Shown here one piece after another: positions 1 to 13,199 of a stretch of 64,000 bases of DNA. A program made the translations under genes and the position numbers. The DNA lies in the NCBI RefSeq assembly GCF_029227915.1, contig NC_079877.1, forward strand, positions 5,272,001-5,336,000, read 5' to 3'. Origin of the DNA: Hydractinia symbiolongicarpus. Its lineage: Eukaryota; Cnidaria; Hydrozoa; Anthoathecata; Hydractiniidae. How positions within the stretch are numbered: the first letter of the stretch is position 1; each line of letters starts with the position of its first letter. A model generated the notes under the pieces. The model ran no database searches. It worked only from the letters and a program-made list of their open reading frames with translations, and was not told the DNA's origin.

Positions 1-3000
1 CGATTTTTTAAATTTTTTTTTCACCACTACAACGCATGAGACTTGTAGTTTTCAAAAATGTTTTCATTTTTGATGAGACGCTGAATAAAAGAAGTTTAAT
101 CGCCGGCAAACGAAAACCTGCGATTTCCCGTAAATCCCGGACTCGGCCCGTATAGTCAAAAGTATACAAAGAAAGTACCCGGGATGTAAACTCATTTCCC
201 GAGCAATTTTTTAAATTATTATTTCACCACTAAAGCCCATGAGACTTGTAGTTTTTAAAAATGTTTTCATTTTTGATGAGACACTTAATAAAAGAGGTTT
301 AATCGCCGGAAAACGAAATCCCGCGATTTCCCGTAAATCCCGGGCTTGGCCCGTATAGTCGAATGTATACAAAGAAAGTACCCAGGAAGTAAACTCATTT
401 CCCGAACGATTTTTTAAATTTTTTTTTCACCACAAAAACGCATGAGACTTGTAGTTTTCAAAAATGTTTTCATTTTTGATGAGACGCTGAATAAAAGAAG
501 TTTAATCGCCGGCAAACGAAAACCTGCGATTTCCCGTAAATCCCGGACTCGGCCCGTATAGTCAAAAGTATACAAAGAAAGTACCAAAGGAGTAAACTCA
601 TTTCCCAAACGATTTTTTAAATTACTTTTTCAACACTAAAACGCATGAGACTTGTAGTTTTCAAAAATGTTTTCATTTTTGATGAGACGCTGAATAAAAG
701 AAGTTTAATCGCCGGCAAACGAAAACCTGCGATTTACCGTAAATCCCGTACTCGGCCCGTATAGTCAAAAGTATACAAGGAAAGTACCCAGTGAGTAAAC
801 TCATTTCCCGAACGAATTTTTAAATTATTTTTTTACCACTAAAACGCATGAGACTTGTAGTTTTCAGAAATGTTTTCATTTTTGATGAGACGCTTAATGA
901 AAGTGGTTTAATCGCCGGCAAACGAAAACCCGCGATTTCCCGTAAATCCCGGGCTTGGCCCGTATAGTCGAATGTATACAAAGAAAGTACCCTGTGAGTA
1001 AACTCATTTCCAAAATGATTTTTTAAATTATCTTTTCACCACTAAAACGCTTGAGACTTGTAGTTTTCAAAAATGTTTTCATTTTTGATGAGACGCTAAA
1101 TAAAAGAAGTTTAATCGCCGGCAAACGAAAACCCGCCATTTCCCGTAAACCCCGGACTCGGACCGCATAGTCAAAAGTATACAAAGAAAGTACCCAGGGT
1201 GTAAACTCATTTCCCGAACGATTTTTTAAATTATTATTTCACCACTAAAACCCATGAGACTTGTAGTATTTAAAAATATTTTCATTTTTGATGAGACGCT
1301 GAATAAAAGAAGTTTAATCGCCGGCAAACGAAAACCCGCGACTTCCCGTAAATCCCGGACTCGGCCCGTATAGTCAAAAGTATACAAAGAAAGTACCCAG
1401 GGAGTAAACTCATTTCCCGAACGATTTTTTAAATTTTTTTTTCACCACTACAACGCATGAGACTTGTAGTTTTCAAAAATGTTTTCATTTTTGATGAGAC
1501 GCTTAATAAAAGAGGTTTAATCGCCGGAAAACGAAATCCCGCGATTTCCCGTAAATCCCGGGCTTGGCCCGTATAGTCGAATGTATACAAAGAAAGTACC
1601 CAGGAAGTAAACTCATTTCCCGAACGATTTTTTAAATTTTTTTTTCACCACTAAAACGCATGAGATTTGTAGTTTTCAAAAATGTTTTCATTTTTGATGA
1701 GACGCTGAATAAAAGAAGTTTAATCGCCGGCAAACGAAAACCCGCGACTTCCCGTAAATCCCGGGCTTGGCCCGTATAGTCAAAAGTATACAAAGATAGT
1801 ACCGAGGGAGTAAACTCATTTCCTGAACGATTTTTTAAATTATTTTTTCACCACTAACACGCATGAGACTTGTAGTTTTTAAAAATGTTTTCATTTTTGA
1901 TGAGACGCTGAATAAAAGAAGTTTAATCGCCGGCAAACGAAAACCTGCGATTTCCCGTAAATCCCGGACTCGGCCCGTATAGTCAAAAGTATACAACGAA
2001 AGTACCCAGGGAGTAAACTCATTTCCCGAACGATTTTTTAAATTTTTTTTTCACCACTACAACGCATGAGACTTGTAGTTTTCAAAAATGTTTTCATTTT
2101 TGATGAGACGCTGAATAAAAGAAGTTTAATCGCCGGCAAACGAAAACCTGCGATTTCCCGTAAATCCCGGACTCGGCCCGTATAGTCAAAAGTATACAAA
2201 GAAAGTACCCGGGATGTAAACTCATTTCCCGAGCAATTTTTTAAATTATTATTTCACCACTAAAGCCCATGAGACTTGTAGTTTTTAAAAATGTTTTCAT
2301 TTTTGATGAGACACTTAATAAAAGAGGTTTAATCGCCGGAAAACGAAATCCCGCGATTTCCCGTAAATCCCGGGCTTGGCCCGTATAGTCGAATGTATAC
2401 AAAGAAAGTACCCAGGAAGTAAACTCATTTCCCGAACGATTTTTTAAATTTTTTTTTCACCACAAAAACGCATGAGACTTGTAGTTTTCAAAAATGTTTT
2501 CATTTTTGATGAGACGCTGAATAAAAGAAGTTGAATCGCCGGCAAACGAAAACCCGCGACTTCCCGTAAATCCCGGGCTTGGCCCGTATAGTCAAGAGTA
2601 TACAAAGATAGTACCGAGGGAGTAAACTCATTTCCCGAACGATTTTTTAATTCATTTTTTCACCACTAAAACGCATGAGACTTGTAGTTTTCAAAAATGT
2701 TTTCATTTTTGATAAGACGCTGAATAAAAGAAGTTTAATCGCCGGCAAACGAAACCCTGCGATTTCCCGTAAATCCCGGACTCGGCCCGTATAGTCAAAA
2801 GTATACAAAGAAAGTACCAAGGGAGTAAACTCATTTCCCAAACGATTTTTTAAATTACTTTTTCAACACTAAAACGCATGAGACTTGTAGTTTTCAAAAA
2901 TGTTTTCATTTTTGATGAGACGCTGAATAAAAGAAGTTTAATAGCCGGCAAACGAAAACCTGCGATTTACCGTAAATCCCGTACTCGGCCCGTATAGTCA

Positions 3001-4260
3001 AAAGTATACAAAGAAAGTACCCAGGGAGTAAACTCATTTCCCAAACGATTTTTTAAATTATTATTTAGCCACTAAAGCCCATGAGACTTGTAGTTTTTAA
3101 AAATGTGTTCATTTTTGATGAGACGCTGAATAAAAGAAGTTTAATCGCCGGCAAACGAAAACCCGCAATTTCCCGTAAATTCCGGTCTCGGCCCGTATAG
3201 TCAAAAGTATACAAGGAAAGTACCCTGTGAGTAAACTCATTTCCAAAACGATTTTTTAAATTATCTTTTCACCACTAAAACGCTTGAGACTTGTAGTTTT
3301 CAAAAATGTTTTCATTTTTGATGAGACGCTAAATAAAAGAAGTTTAATCGCCGGCAAACGAAAACCCGCCATTTCCCGTAAATCCCGGACTCGGCCCGTA
3401 TAGTCAAAAGTATACAAAGAAAGTACTCCGGGTGTAAACTCATTTCCCGAACGATTTTTTAAACTATTTTTTCACCACTAAAACGCATGAGACTTGTAGT
3501 TTTCAAAAATGTTTTTATTTTTGATGAGACGCTGAATAAAAGAAGTTTAATCGCCGGCAAACGAAAACCTGCGATTTACCGTAAATCCCGTACTCGGCCC
3601 GTATAGTTAAAAGTATACAAAGAAAGTACCCAGGGAGTAAACTCATTTCCCAAACGATTTTTTAAATTATTATTTCACCACTGAAGCCCATGAGACTTGT
3701 AGTTTTTAAAAATGTTTTCATTTTTGATGAGACGCTGAATAAAAGAAGTTTAATCGCCGGCAAACGAAAACCCGCAATTTCCCGTAAATCCCGGTCTCGG
3801 CCCGTATAGTCAAAAGTATACAAAGAAAGTAGCAAGGGAGTAAACTAATTTCCCAAACGATTTTTTAAATTATTATTTCACCACTAAAGCCCATGAGACT
3901 TGTAGTTTTTAAAAATGTTTTCATTTTTGATGAGACGCTGAATAAAAGAAGTTTAATCGCCGGCAAACGAAAACCCGCAATTTCCCGTAAATTCCGGTCT
4001 CGGCCCGTATAGTCAAAAGTATACAAGGAAAGTACCCTGTGAGTAAACTCATTTCCCGAACGATTTTTTAAATTACTTTTTCACCACTAAAACGCATGAG
4101 ACATGTAGTTTTTAAAAATGTTTTCATTTTTGATGAGACGCGGAATAAAAGAAGTTTAATCGCCGGCAAACGAAAACCTGCGATTTCCCGTAAATCCTGG
4201 ACTCGGCCCGTATAGTCAAAAGTATACAAGGAAAGTACCCATGGAGTAAACTCATTTCCC
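1..4260 (-). repeat. HOR of 10 monomers (2,030 bp), second copy 11 monomers
   Basis: The opening of the window recurs at 2,031: landmarks at 11, 61 and 181 match 2,041, 2,091 and 2,211, and I saw no difference until about 490/2,520. The two then diverge at the GGACTCGG/GGGCTTGG site, and the later marker TTTTTCAACACT is at about 631 and 2,864, an offset of 2,233 bp, so one extra monomer lies in the second copy. A 4-mer spacing of 812 bp is nested near 3,179 and 3,991 (marker ATTCCGGTCTCGG). The left border is unknown because the window begins inside the unit. Confidence 0.8.
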
Positions 4261-6300
4261 AAACGATTTTTTAAATTATTATTTCACCACTAAAGCCCAT
4301 GAGACTTGTAGTTTTTAAAAATGTTTTCATTTTTGATGGGACGCTGAATAAAAGAAGTTTAATCGCCGGCAAACAAAAACCCGCGATTTCCCGTAAATCC
4401 CGGACTCGGCCCGTATAGTTAAATGTATACAAGGAAAGTACCCAGTGAGTAAACTCATTTCCCGAACGAATTTTTAAATTATTTTTTCACCACTAAAACG
4501 TATGAGACTTGTAGTTTTCAAAAATGTTTTCAATTTTGATAAGACGCTGAATAAAAGAAGTTTAATCGCCGGCAAACGAAAACCTGCGACTTCCCGTAAA
4601 TCCCGGACTCGGCCCGTACAGTTAAAAGTATACAAAGAAAGTACCCCGGGTGTAAACTCATTTCCCGAACGATTTTTAAACTATTTTTTCACCACTAAAA
4701 CGCATGAGACTTGTAGTTTTCAAAAATGTTTTCATTTTCGATGAGACGCTGAATAAAAGAAGTTTAATCGCCGGCAAACGAAAACCTGCGATTACCGTAA
4801 ATCCCGTACTCGGCCCGTATAGTCAAAAGTATACAAAGAAAGTACCCAGGGAGTAAACTCATTTCCCAAACGATTTTTTAAATTATTATTTCACCACTAA
4901 AGCCCATGAGACTTGTAGTTTTCAAAAATGTTTTCATTTTTGTGGAGACGCTGAATAAAAGAAGTTTAATCGCCGGCAAACGAAAACCTGCGATTTACCG
5001 TAAATCCCGTACTTGGCCCGTATAGTCAAAAGTATACAAGGAAAGTACCCTGTGAGTAAACTCATTTCCAAAACGATTTTTTAAATTATCTTTTCACTAC
5101 TAAAACGCTTGAGACTTGTAGTTTTCAAAAATGTTTTCATTTTTGATGAGACGCTAAATAAAAGAAGTTTAATCGCCGGCAAACGAAAACCCGCCATTTC
5201 CCGTAAATCCCGGACTCGGCCCGTATAGTCAAAAGTATACAAAGAAAGTACCCAGGGAGTAAACGCATTTCCCAAACGATTTTTTAAATTATTATTTCAC
5301 CACTAAAGCCCATGAGACTTGTAGTTTTTAAAAATGTTTTCATTTTTGATGAGACGCTGAATAAAAGAAGTTTAATCGCCGGCAAACGAAAACCCGCAAT
5401 TTCCCGTAAATCCCGGTCTCGGCCCGTATAGTCAAAAGTATACAAGAAAGTACCCAGGGAGTAAACTCATTTCCCAAACGATTTTTTAAATTATTATTTC
5501 ACCACTAAAGCCCATGAGACTTGTAGTTTTTAAAAATGTTTTCATTTTTGATGAGACGCTGAATAAAAGAAGTTTAATCGCCGGCAAACGAAAACCCGCA
5601 ATTTCCCGTAAATCCCGGTCTCGGCCCGTATAGTCAAAAGTATACAAGGAAAGTACCCAGTGAGTAAACTCATTTCCCGAACGATTTTTTAAATTATTTT
5701 TTCACCACTAACACGCATGAGACTTGTAGTTTTTAAAAATGTTTTCATTTTTGATGAGACGATGAATAAAAGAAGTTTAATCGCCGGCAAACGAAAACCA
5801 GCGATTTCCCGTAAATCCCGGACTCGGCCCGTATAGTCAAAAGTATACAAGGAAAGTACCCAGTAAGTAAACTCATTTCCCGAACGAATTTTTAAATTAT
5901 TTTTTTACCACTAAAACGCATGAGACTTGTAGTTTTCAGAAATGTTTTCATTTTTGATGAGACGCTTAATGAAAGTGGTTTAATCGCCGGCAAACGAAAA
6001 CCCGCGATTTCCCGTAAATCCCGGGCTTGGCCCGTATAGTCGAATGTATACAAAGAAAGTACCCTGTGAGTAAACTCATTTCCAAAACGATTTTTTAAAT
6101 TATCTTTTCACCACTAACACGCATGAGACTTGTAGTTTTCAAAAATGTTTTCATTTTTGATGAAACGCTTAATGAAAGTGGTTTAATCGCCGGCAAACGA
6201 AAACCCGCGATTTCCCGTAAATCCCGGGCTTGGCCCGTATAGTCGAATGTATACAAAGAAAGTACCCTGTGAGTAAACTCATTTCCAAAACGATTTTTTA
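4260..6300 (-). repeat. Mixed monomers with dispersed module copies
   Basis: Ten minus-orientation monomers without a clear local HOR. Two neighbouring monomers at about 5,281-5,690 are almost the same (both CCCGCAATTTCCCG with CGGTCTCGG), a single-monomer duplication. The module with TTTTCAGAAATG followed by CGCTTAATGAAAGTGG at 5,937 is also at 865 and 12,431. The module near 4,068-4,930, with GATGGGACGC at 4,335, recurs 5,680 bp to the right at 9,748-10,600. These show exchange between distant positions of the arm. Confidence 0.7.
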
Positions 6301-8735
6301 AATTATCTTTTCACCACTAAAACGCTTGAGACTTGTAGTTTTTAAAAATGTTTTCATTTTTGATGAGACGCTAAATAAAAGACGTTTAATCGCCGGCAAA
6401 CGGAAACCCGCCATTTCCCGTAAACCCCGGACTCGGACCGCATAGTCAAAAGTATACAAAGAAAGTACCCAGGGTGTAAACTCATTTCCCGAACGATTTT
6501 TTAAATTATTATTTCACCACTAAAGCCCATGAGACTTGTAGTATTTAAAAATATTTTCATTTTTGATGAGACGCTGAATAAAAGAAGTTTAATCGCCGGC
6601 AAACGAAAACCCGCGACTTCCCGTAAATCCCGGACTCGGCCCGTATAGTCAAAAGTATACAAAGAAAGTACCCAGGGAGTAAACTCATTTCCCGAACGAT
6701 TTTTTAAAATTTTTTTTCACCACTACAACGCATGAGACTTGTAGTTTTCAAAAATGTTTTCATTTTTGATGAGACGCTGAATAAAAGAAGTTTAATCGCC
6801 GGCAAACGAAAACCTGCGATTTCCCGTAAATCCCGGACTCGGCCGGTAGAGTCAAAAGTATACAAAGAAAGTACCCGGGGTGTAAACTCATTTCCCGAGC
6901 GATTTTTTAAATTATTATTTCACCACTAAAGCCCATGAGACTTGTAGTTTTTAAAAATGTTTTCATTTTTGATGAGACGCTTAATAAAAGAGGGTTAATC
7001 GCCGGCAAACGAAATCCCGCGATTTCCCGTAAATCCCGGGCTTGGCCCGTATAGTCGAATGTATACAAAGAAAGCACCCAGGAAGTAATCTCATTTCCCG
7101 AACGATTTTTAAAATTTTTTTTTCACCACTAAAACGCATGAGACTTGTAGTTTTCAAAAATGTTTTCATTTTTGATGAGACGCTGAATAAAAGAAGTTTA
7201 ATCGCCGGCAAACGAAAACCTGCGATTTCCCGTAAATCCCGGACTCGGCCCGTATAGTCAAAAGTATACAGAGAAAGTACCCGGGGTGTAAACTCATTTC
7301 CCGAACGATTTTTTAAATTTTTTTTTCACCACTAAAACGCATGAGACTTGTAGTTTTCAAAATTGTTTTCATTTTTGATGAGACGCTTAATGAGAGAGGT
7401 TTAATCGCCGGCAAACAAAAACCCGCGATATCCCGTAAATCCCGGGCTTGGCCCGTATAGTCGAATGTATACAAAGAAAGTACCCTGTGAGAAAACTCAT
7501 TTCCAAAACGATTTTTTAAATTATCTTTTCACCACCAAAACGCTTGAGACTTGTAGTTTTTAAAAATGTTTTCATTTTTGATGAGACACTAAATAAAAGA
7601 CGTTTAATCGCCGGCAAACGAAAACCCGCCATTTCCCGTAAACCCCGGACTCGGACCGCATAGTCAAAAGTATACAAAGAAAGTACCCAGGGTGTAAACT
7701 CATTTCCCGAACGATTTTTTAAATTATTATTTCACCACTAAAGCCCATGAGACTTGTAGTATTTAAAAATATTTTCATTTTTGATGAGACGCTGAATAAA
7801 AGAAGTTTAATCGCCGGCAAACGAAAACCCGCGACTTCCCGTAAATCCGGACTCGGCCCGTATAGTCAAAAGTATACAAAGAAAGTACCCAGGGAGTAAA
7901 CTCATTTCCCGAACGATTTTTTAAATTTTTTTTTCACCACTACAACGCATGAGACTTGTAGTTTTCAAAAATGTTTTCATTTTTGATGAGACGCTGAATA
8001 AAAGAAGTTTAATCGCCGGCAAACGAAAACCTGCGATTTCCCGTAAATCCCGGACTCGGCCGGTAGAGTCAAAAGTATACAAAGAAAGTACCCGGGGTGT
8101 AAACTCATTTCCCGAGCGATTTTTTAAATTATTATTTCACCACTAAAGCCCATGACACTTGTAGTTTTTAAAAATGTTTTCATTTTTGATGAGACGCTTA
8201 ATAAAAGAGGGTTAATCGCCGGCAAACGAAATCCAGCGACTTCCCGTAAATCCCGGGCTTGGCATGTATAGTCGAATGTATACAAAGAAAGTACCCAGGA
8301 AGTAAACTCATTTCCCGAACGATTTTTTAAATTTTTTTTTCACCACTAAAACGCATGAGACTTGTAGTTTTCAAAAATGTTTTCATTTTTGATTAGACGC
8401 TGAATAAAAGAAGTTTAATCGCCGGCAAACGAAAACCCGCGATATCCCGTAAATCCCGGGCTTGGCCCGTATAGTCGAATGTATACAGAGAAAGTACCCT
8501 GTGAGTAAACTCATTTCCAGAACGATTTTTTAAATTATCTTTTCACCACTAAAACGCTTGAGACTTGTAGTTTTCAAAAATGTTTTCATTTTTGATGAGA
8601 CGCTAAATAAAAGAAGTTTAATTGCCGGCAAACGAAAACCCGCCATTTCCCGTAAACCCCGGACTCGGCCCGCATAGTCAAAAGTATACAAAGAAAGTAC
8701 CCAGGGTGTAAACTCATTTCCCGAACGATTTTTTA
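6300..8735 (-). repeat. HOR of 6 monomers, ~1,217 bp, two copies
   Basis: Diagnostic CTAAATAAAAGACG lies at 6,371 and 7,589, and the monomer with GGCCGGTAGAGTC begins its equivalent landmark at 6,732 and 7,949 (offset 1,217). The offset changes by one base because CCCGGACTC is shortened to CCGGACTC near 7,846 in the second copy. The monomers inside include GACACTAAATAAAAG, TATTTAAAAATATTTTC and GAGGGTTAATCG classes in the same order in both copies. Copies are close but clearly not identical. Confidence 0.8.
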
Positions 8736-10014
8736 AATTTTTTTTTCACCACTAAAACGCATGAGACTTGTAGTTTTCAAAAATGTTTTCATTTTTGATG
8801 AGACGCTTAATGAAAGAGGTTTAATCGCCGGCAAACGAAAACACGCGATATCCCGTAAATCCCGGGCTTGGCCCGTATAGTCGAATGTATACAAAGAAAG
8901 TACCCTGTCAGTAAACTCATTTCCAGAACGATTTTTTAAATTATCTTTTCACCACTAAAACGCTTGAGACTTGTAGTTTTCAAAAATGTTTTCATTTTTG
9001 ATGGGACGCTAAATAAAAGAAGTTTAATCGCAGGCAAACGAAAACCCGCCATTTCCCGTAAAGCCCGGGCTTGGCCCGTATAGTCAAAAGTATACAAAGA
9101 AAGTACCCAGGGAGTAAACTCATTTCCCGAACGATTTTTTAAATTACTTTTTCACCACTAAAACGCATGAGACTTGTAGTTTTCGAAAATGTTTTCATTT
9201 TTGATGAGACGCTGAATAAAAAAAGTTTAATCGCCGGCAAACGAAAACCCGCTACTTCCCGTAAACCCCGGACTCGGCCCGTAAAATCAAAAGTATACAA
9301 AGAAAGTACCCAGGGAGTAAACTCATTTCCCGAACGATTTTTTAATTCATTTTTTCACCACTAAAACGCTTGAGACTTGTAGTTTTCAAAAATGTTTTCA
9401 TTTTTGATAAGACGCTGAATAAAAGAAGTTTAATCGCCGGCGAACGAAAACCTGCGATTTCCCGTAAATCCCTGACTCGGCCCGTATAGTCAAAAGTTTA
9501 CAAAGAAAGTACCAAGGGAGTAAACTAATTTCCCAAACGATTTTTTAAATTATTATTTCACCACTAAAGCCCATGAGACTTGTAGTTTTTAAAAATGTTT
9601 TCATTTTTGATGAGACGCTGAATAAAAGAAGTTTAATCGCCGGCAAACGAACATCCGCGATTTCCCGTAAATCCCGGGCTTGGCCCGTATAGTCAAAAGT
9701 ATACAAAGAAAGTACCCAGGGAGTAAACTCATTTCCCGAACGATTTTTTAAATTACTTTTTCACCACTAAAACGCATGAGACTTGTAGTTTTTAAAAATG
9801 TTTTCATTTTTGATGAGACGCTAAATAAAAGAAGTTTAATTGCCGGCAAACGAAAACCTGCGATTTCCCGTAAATCCTGGACTCGGCCCGTATAGTCAAA
9901 AGTATACAAAGAAAGTACCCATGGAGTAAACTCATTTCCCAAACGATTTTTTAAATTATTATTTCACCACTAAAGCCCATGAGACCTGTAGTTTTTAAAA
10001 ATGTTTTCATTTTT
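8736..10014 (-). repeat. Mixed satellite monomers, no clear local HOR
   Basis: Six to seven minus-orientation monomers. Near 8,740-9,060 they alternate CGCATGAG and CGCTTGAG classes like the flanking 6-mer. From about 9,540 they resemble the 3.8-4.3 kb region; the monomer at 9,748 is the 5,680-bp-distant partner of that at 4,068. No non-satellite DNA is seen. Confidence 0.7.
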
Positions 10015-11640
10015 GATGGGACGCTGAATAAAAGAAGTTTAATCGCCGGCAAACAAAAACCCGCGATTTCCCGTAAATCCCGGACTCGGCCCGTATAGTT
10101 AAAAGTATACAAGGAAAGTACCCAGTGAGTAAACTCATTTCCCGAACGAATTTTTAAATTATTTTTTCACCACTAAAACGTATGAGACTTGTAGTTTTCA
10201 AAAATGTTTTCATTTTTGATGAGACGCTGAATAAAAGAAGTTTAATCGCCGGCAAACGAAAACCTGCGACTTCCCGTAAATCCCGGACTCGGCCCGTATA
10301 GTCAAAAGTATACAAAGAAAATACCCCGGATGTAAACTCATTTCCCGAACGACTTTTTAAACTATTTTTTCACCACTAAACGCATGAGACTTGTAGTTTT
10401 CAAAAATGTTTTCATTTTTGATGAGACGCTGAATAAAAGAAGTTTAATCGCCGGCAAACGAAAACCTGCGATTTCCCGTAAATCCCGTACTCGGCCCGTA
10501 TAGTCAAAAGTATACAAAGAAAGTACCCAGGGAGTAAACTCATTTCCCAAACGATTTTTTAAATTATTATTTCACCACTAAAGCCCATGAGATTTGTAGT
10601 TTTTAAAAATGTTTTCATTTTTGATGAGACGCTGAATAAAAGAAGTTTAATCGCCGCCAAACGAAAACCTGCGATTTCCCGTAAATCCTGGACTCGGCCC
10701 GTATAGTCAAAAGTATACAAAGAAAGTACCCAGGGAATAAACTCATTTCCCAAACGATTTTTTAAATTATTATTTCACCACTAAAGCCCATGAGACTTGT
10801 AGTTTTTAAAAATGTTTTCATTTTTGATGGGACGCTTAATGAAAGTGGTTTAATCGCCGGCAAACAAAAACCCGCGATTTCCCGTAAATCCCGGACTCGG
10901 CCCTTATAGTTAAAAGTATACAAGGAAAGTACCCAGTGAGTAAACTCATTTCCCGAACGAATTTTTAAATTATTTTTTCACCACTAAAACGTATGAGACT
11001 TTTAGTTTTCAAAAATGTTTTCATTTTTGATGAGACGCTGAATAAAAGAAGTTTAATCGCCGGCAAACGAAAACCTGCGACTTCCCGTAAATCCCGGACT
11101 TGGGCCGTATAGTCAAAAGTATACAAAGAAAGTACCCCGGGTGTAAACTCATTTCCCGAACGATTTTTTAAACTATTTTTTCACCACTAAAACGCATGAG
11201 ACTTGTAGTTTTTAAAAATGTTTTCATTTTTGATGAGACGCTGAATAAAAGAAGTTTAATCGCCGGCAAACGAAAACCTGCGATTTCCCGTAAATCCCGT
11301 ACTCGGCCCGTATAGTCAAAAGTATACAAACAAAGTACCCAGGGAGTAAACTCATTTCCCAAACGATTTTTTAAATTATTATTTCACCACTAAAGCCCAT
11401 GAGACTTGTAGTTTTTAAAAATGTTTTCATTTTTGATGAGACGCTGAATAAAAGAAGTTTAATCGCCGGCAAACGAAAACCCGCAATTTCCCGTAAATCC
11501 CGGTCTCGGCCCGTATAGTCAAAAGTATACAAGGAAAGTACCCAGTGAGTAAACTCATTTCCCGAACGAATTTTTAAATTATTATTTTACCACTAAAACG
11601 CATGAGACTTGTAGTTTTTAGAAATGTTTTCATTTTTGAT
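10015..11640 (-). repeat. HOR of 4 monomers, 812 bp, about two copies
   Basis: GATGGGACGC at 10,015 and about 10,827, and CGTATGAGACTT near 10,182 and 10,994, are spaced about 812 bp. The first unit itself is the copy of the 4.3-4.9 kb module. A one-base loss in CACCACTAAACGC near 10,375 distinguishes one monomer of the first copy. In the second copy the GATGGG monomer has CTTAATGAAAGTGG instead of CTGAATAAAAGAAG, a mosaic suggesting gene conversion. Confidence 0.7.
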
Positions 11641-13199
11641 GAGACGCTTAATGAAAGTGGTTTAATCGCCGGCAAACGAAAACCCGCGATTTTCCGTAAA
11701 TCGCGGGCTTGGCCCGTATAGTCGAATGTATACAAAGAAAGTACCCTGTGAGTAAACTCATTTCCAAAACGATTTTTTAAATTATCTTTTCACCACTAAA
11801 ACGGTTGAGACTTGTAGTTTTCAAAAATGTTTTCATTTTTGATGAGACGCTAAATAAAAGAAGTTTAATCGCCGGCAAACGAAAACCCGCCATTTCCCGT
11901 AAACCCCGGACTCGGCCCGCATAGTCAAAAGTATACAAAGAAAGTACCTAGGGTGTAAACTCATTTCCCGAACGATTTTTTAAATTATTATTTCACCACT
12001 AAAGCCCATGAGACTTGTAGTATTTAAAAATATTTTCATTTTTGATGAGACGCTGAATAAAAGAAGTTTAATCGCCGGCAAACGAAAACCTGCGACTTCC
12101 CGTAAATCCCGGACTCGGCCCGTATAGTCAAAAGTATACAAAGAGAGTACCCAGGGTGTAAACTCATTTCCCGAACGATTTTTTAAATTATTTTTTCACC
12201 ACTAACACGCATGAGACTTGTAGTTTTCAAAAATGTTTTCATTTTTCATGAGACGCTGAATAAAAGAAGTTTAATCGCCGGCAAACGAAAACCTGCGATT
12301 TCCCGTAAATCCCGGACTCGGCCCGTATAGTCAAAAGTATACAAGGAAAGTACCCAGTGAGTAAACTCATTTCCCGAACAAATTTTTAAATTATTTTTTT
12401 ACCACTAAAACGCATGAGACTTGTAGTTTTCAGAAATGTTTTCATTTTTGATAAGACGCTTAATGAAAGTGGTTTAATCGACGGCAAACGAAAACCCGCG
12501 ATTTCCCGTAAATCCCGGGCTTTGCCCGTATAGTCGAATGTATACAAAGAAAGTACCCTGTGAGTAAACTCATTTCGAAAACGATTTTTTAAATTATCTT
12601 TTCACCACTAAAACGCTTGAGACTTGTAGTTTTCAAAAATGTTTTCATTTTTGATGAGACGCTAAATAAAAGAAGTTTAATCGCCGGCAAACGAAAACCC
12701 GCCATTTCCCGTAAACCCCGGACTCGGCCCGCATAGTCAAAAGTATACAAAGAAAGTACCCAGGGAGTAAACTCATTTCCCGAACGATTTTTTAAATTAT
12801 TTTTTCACCACTACAACGCATGAGACTTGTAGTTTTTAAAAATGTTTTCATTTTTGATGAGACGCAGAATAAAAGAAGTTTAATCGCCGGCAAACGAAAA
12901 CCTGCGATTTGCCGTAAATCCCGGACTCGGCCCGTATAGTCAAAAGTATACAAAGAAAGTACCCGGGGTGTAAACTCATTTCCCGAGCAATTTTTTAAAT
13001 TATTATTTCACCACTAAAGCCCATGAGACTTGTAGTTTTTAAAAATGTTTTCATTTTTGATGAGACGCTTAATAAAAGAGGTTTAATCGCCGGCAAACGA
13101 AATCCCGCGATTTCCCGTAAATCCCAGGCTTGGCCCGTATAGTGAATGTATACAAAGAAAGTACCCAGGAAGTAAACTCATTTCCCGAACGATTTTTTA
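11641..13199 (-). repeat. Mixed monomers including the CAGAAATG/CAGTGAG module
   Basis: About eight minus-orientation monomers. The order ACAAGGAAAG-CCCAGTGAG, TTTTCAGAAATG, CTTAATGAAAGTGG, CCCTGTGAG, ATTATCTTTTCACC, CGCTTGAG at about 12,340-12,690 is the module whose mirror image is found right of the inversion at 18.1-18.4 kb. The segment with ATAGTGAATG at 13,141 is repeated at 16,387 (3,246 bp away). No other sequence is present. Confidence 0.7.
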
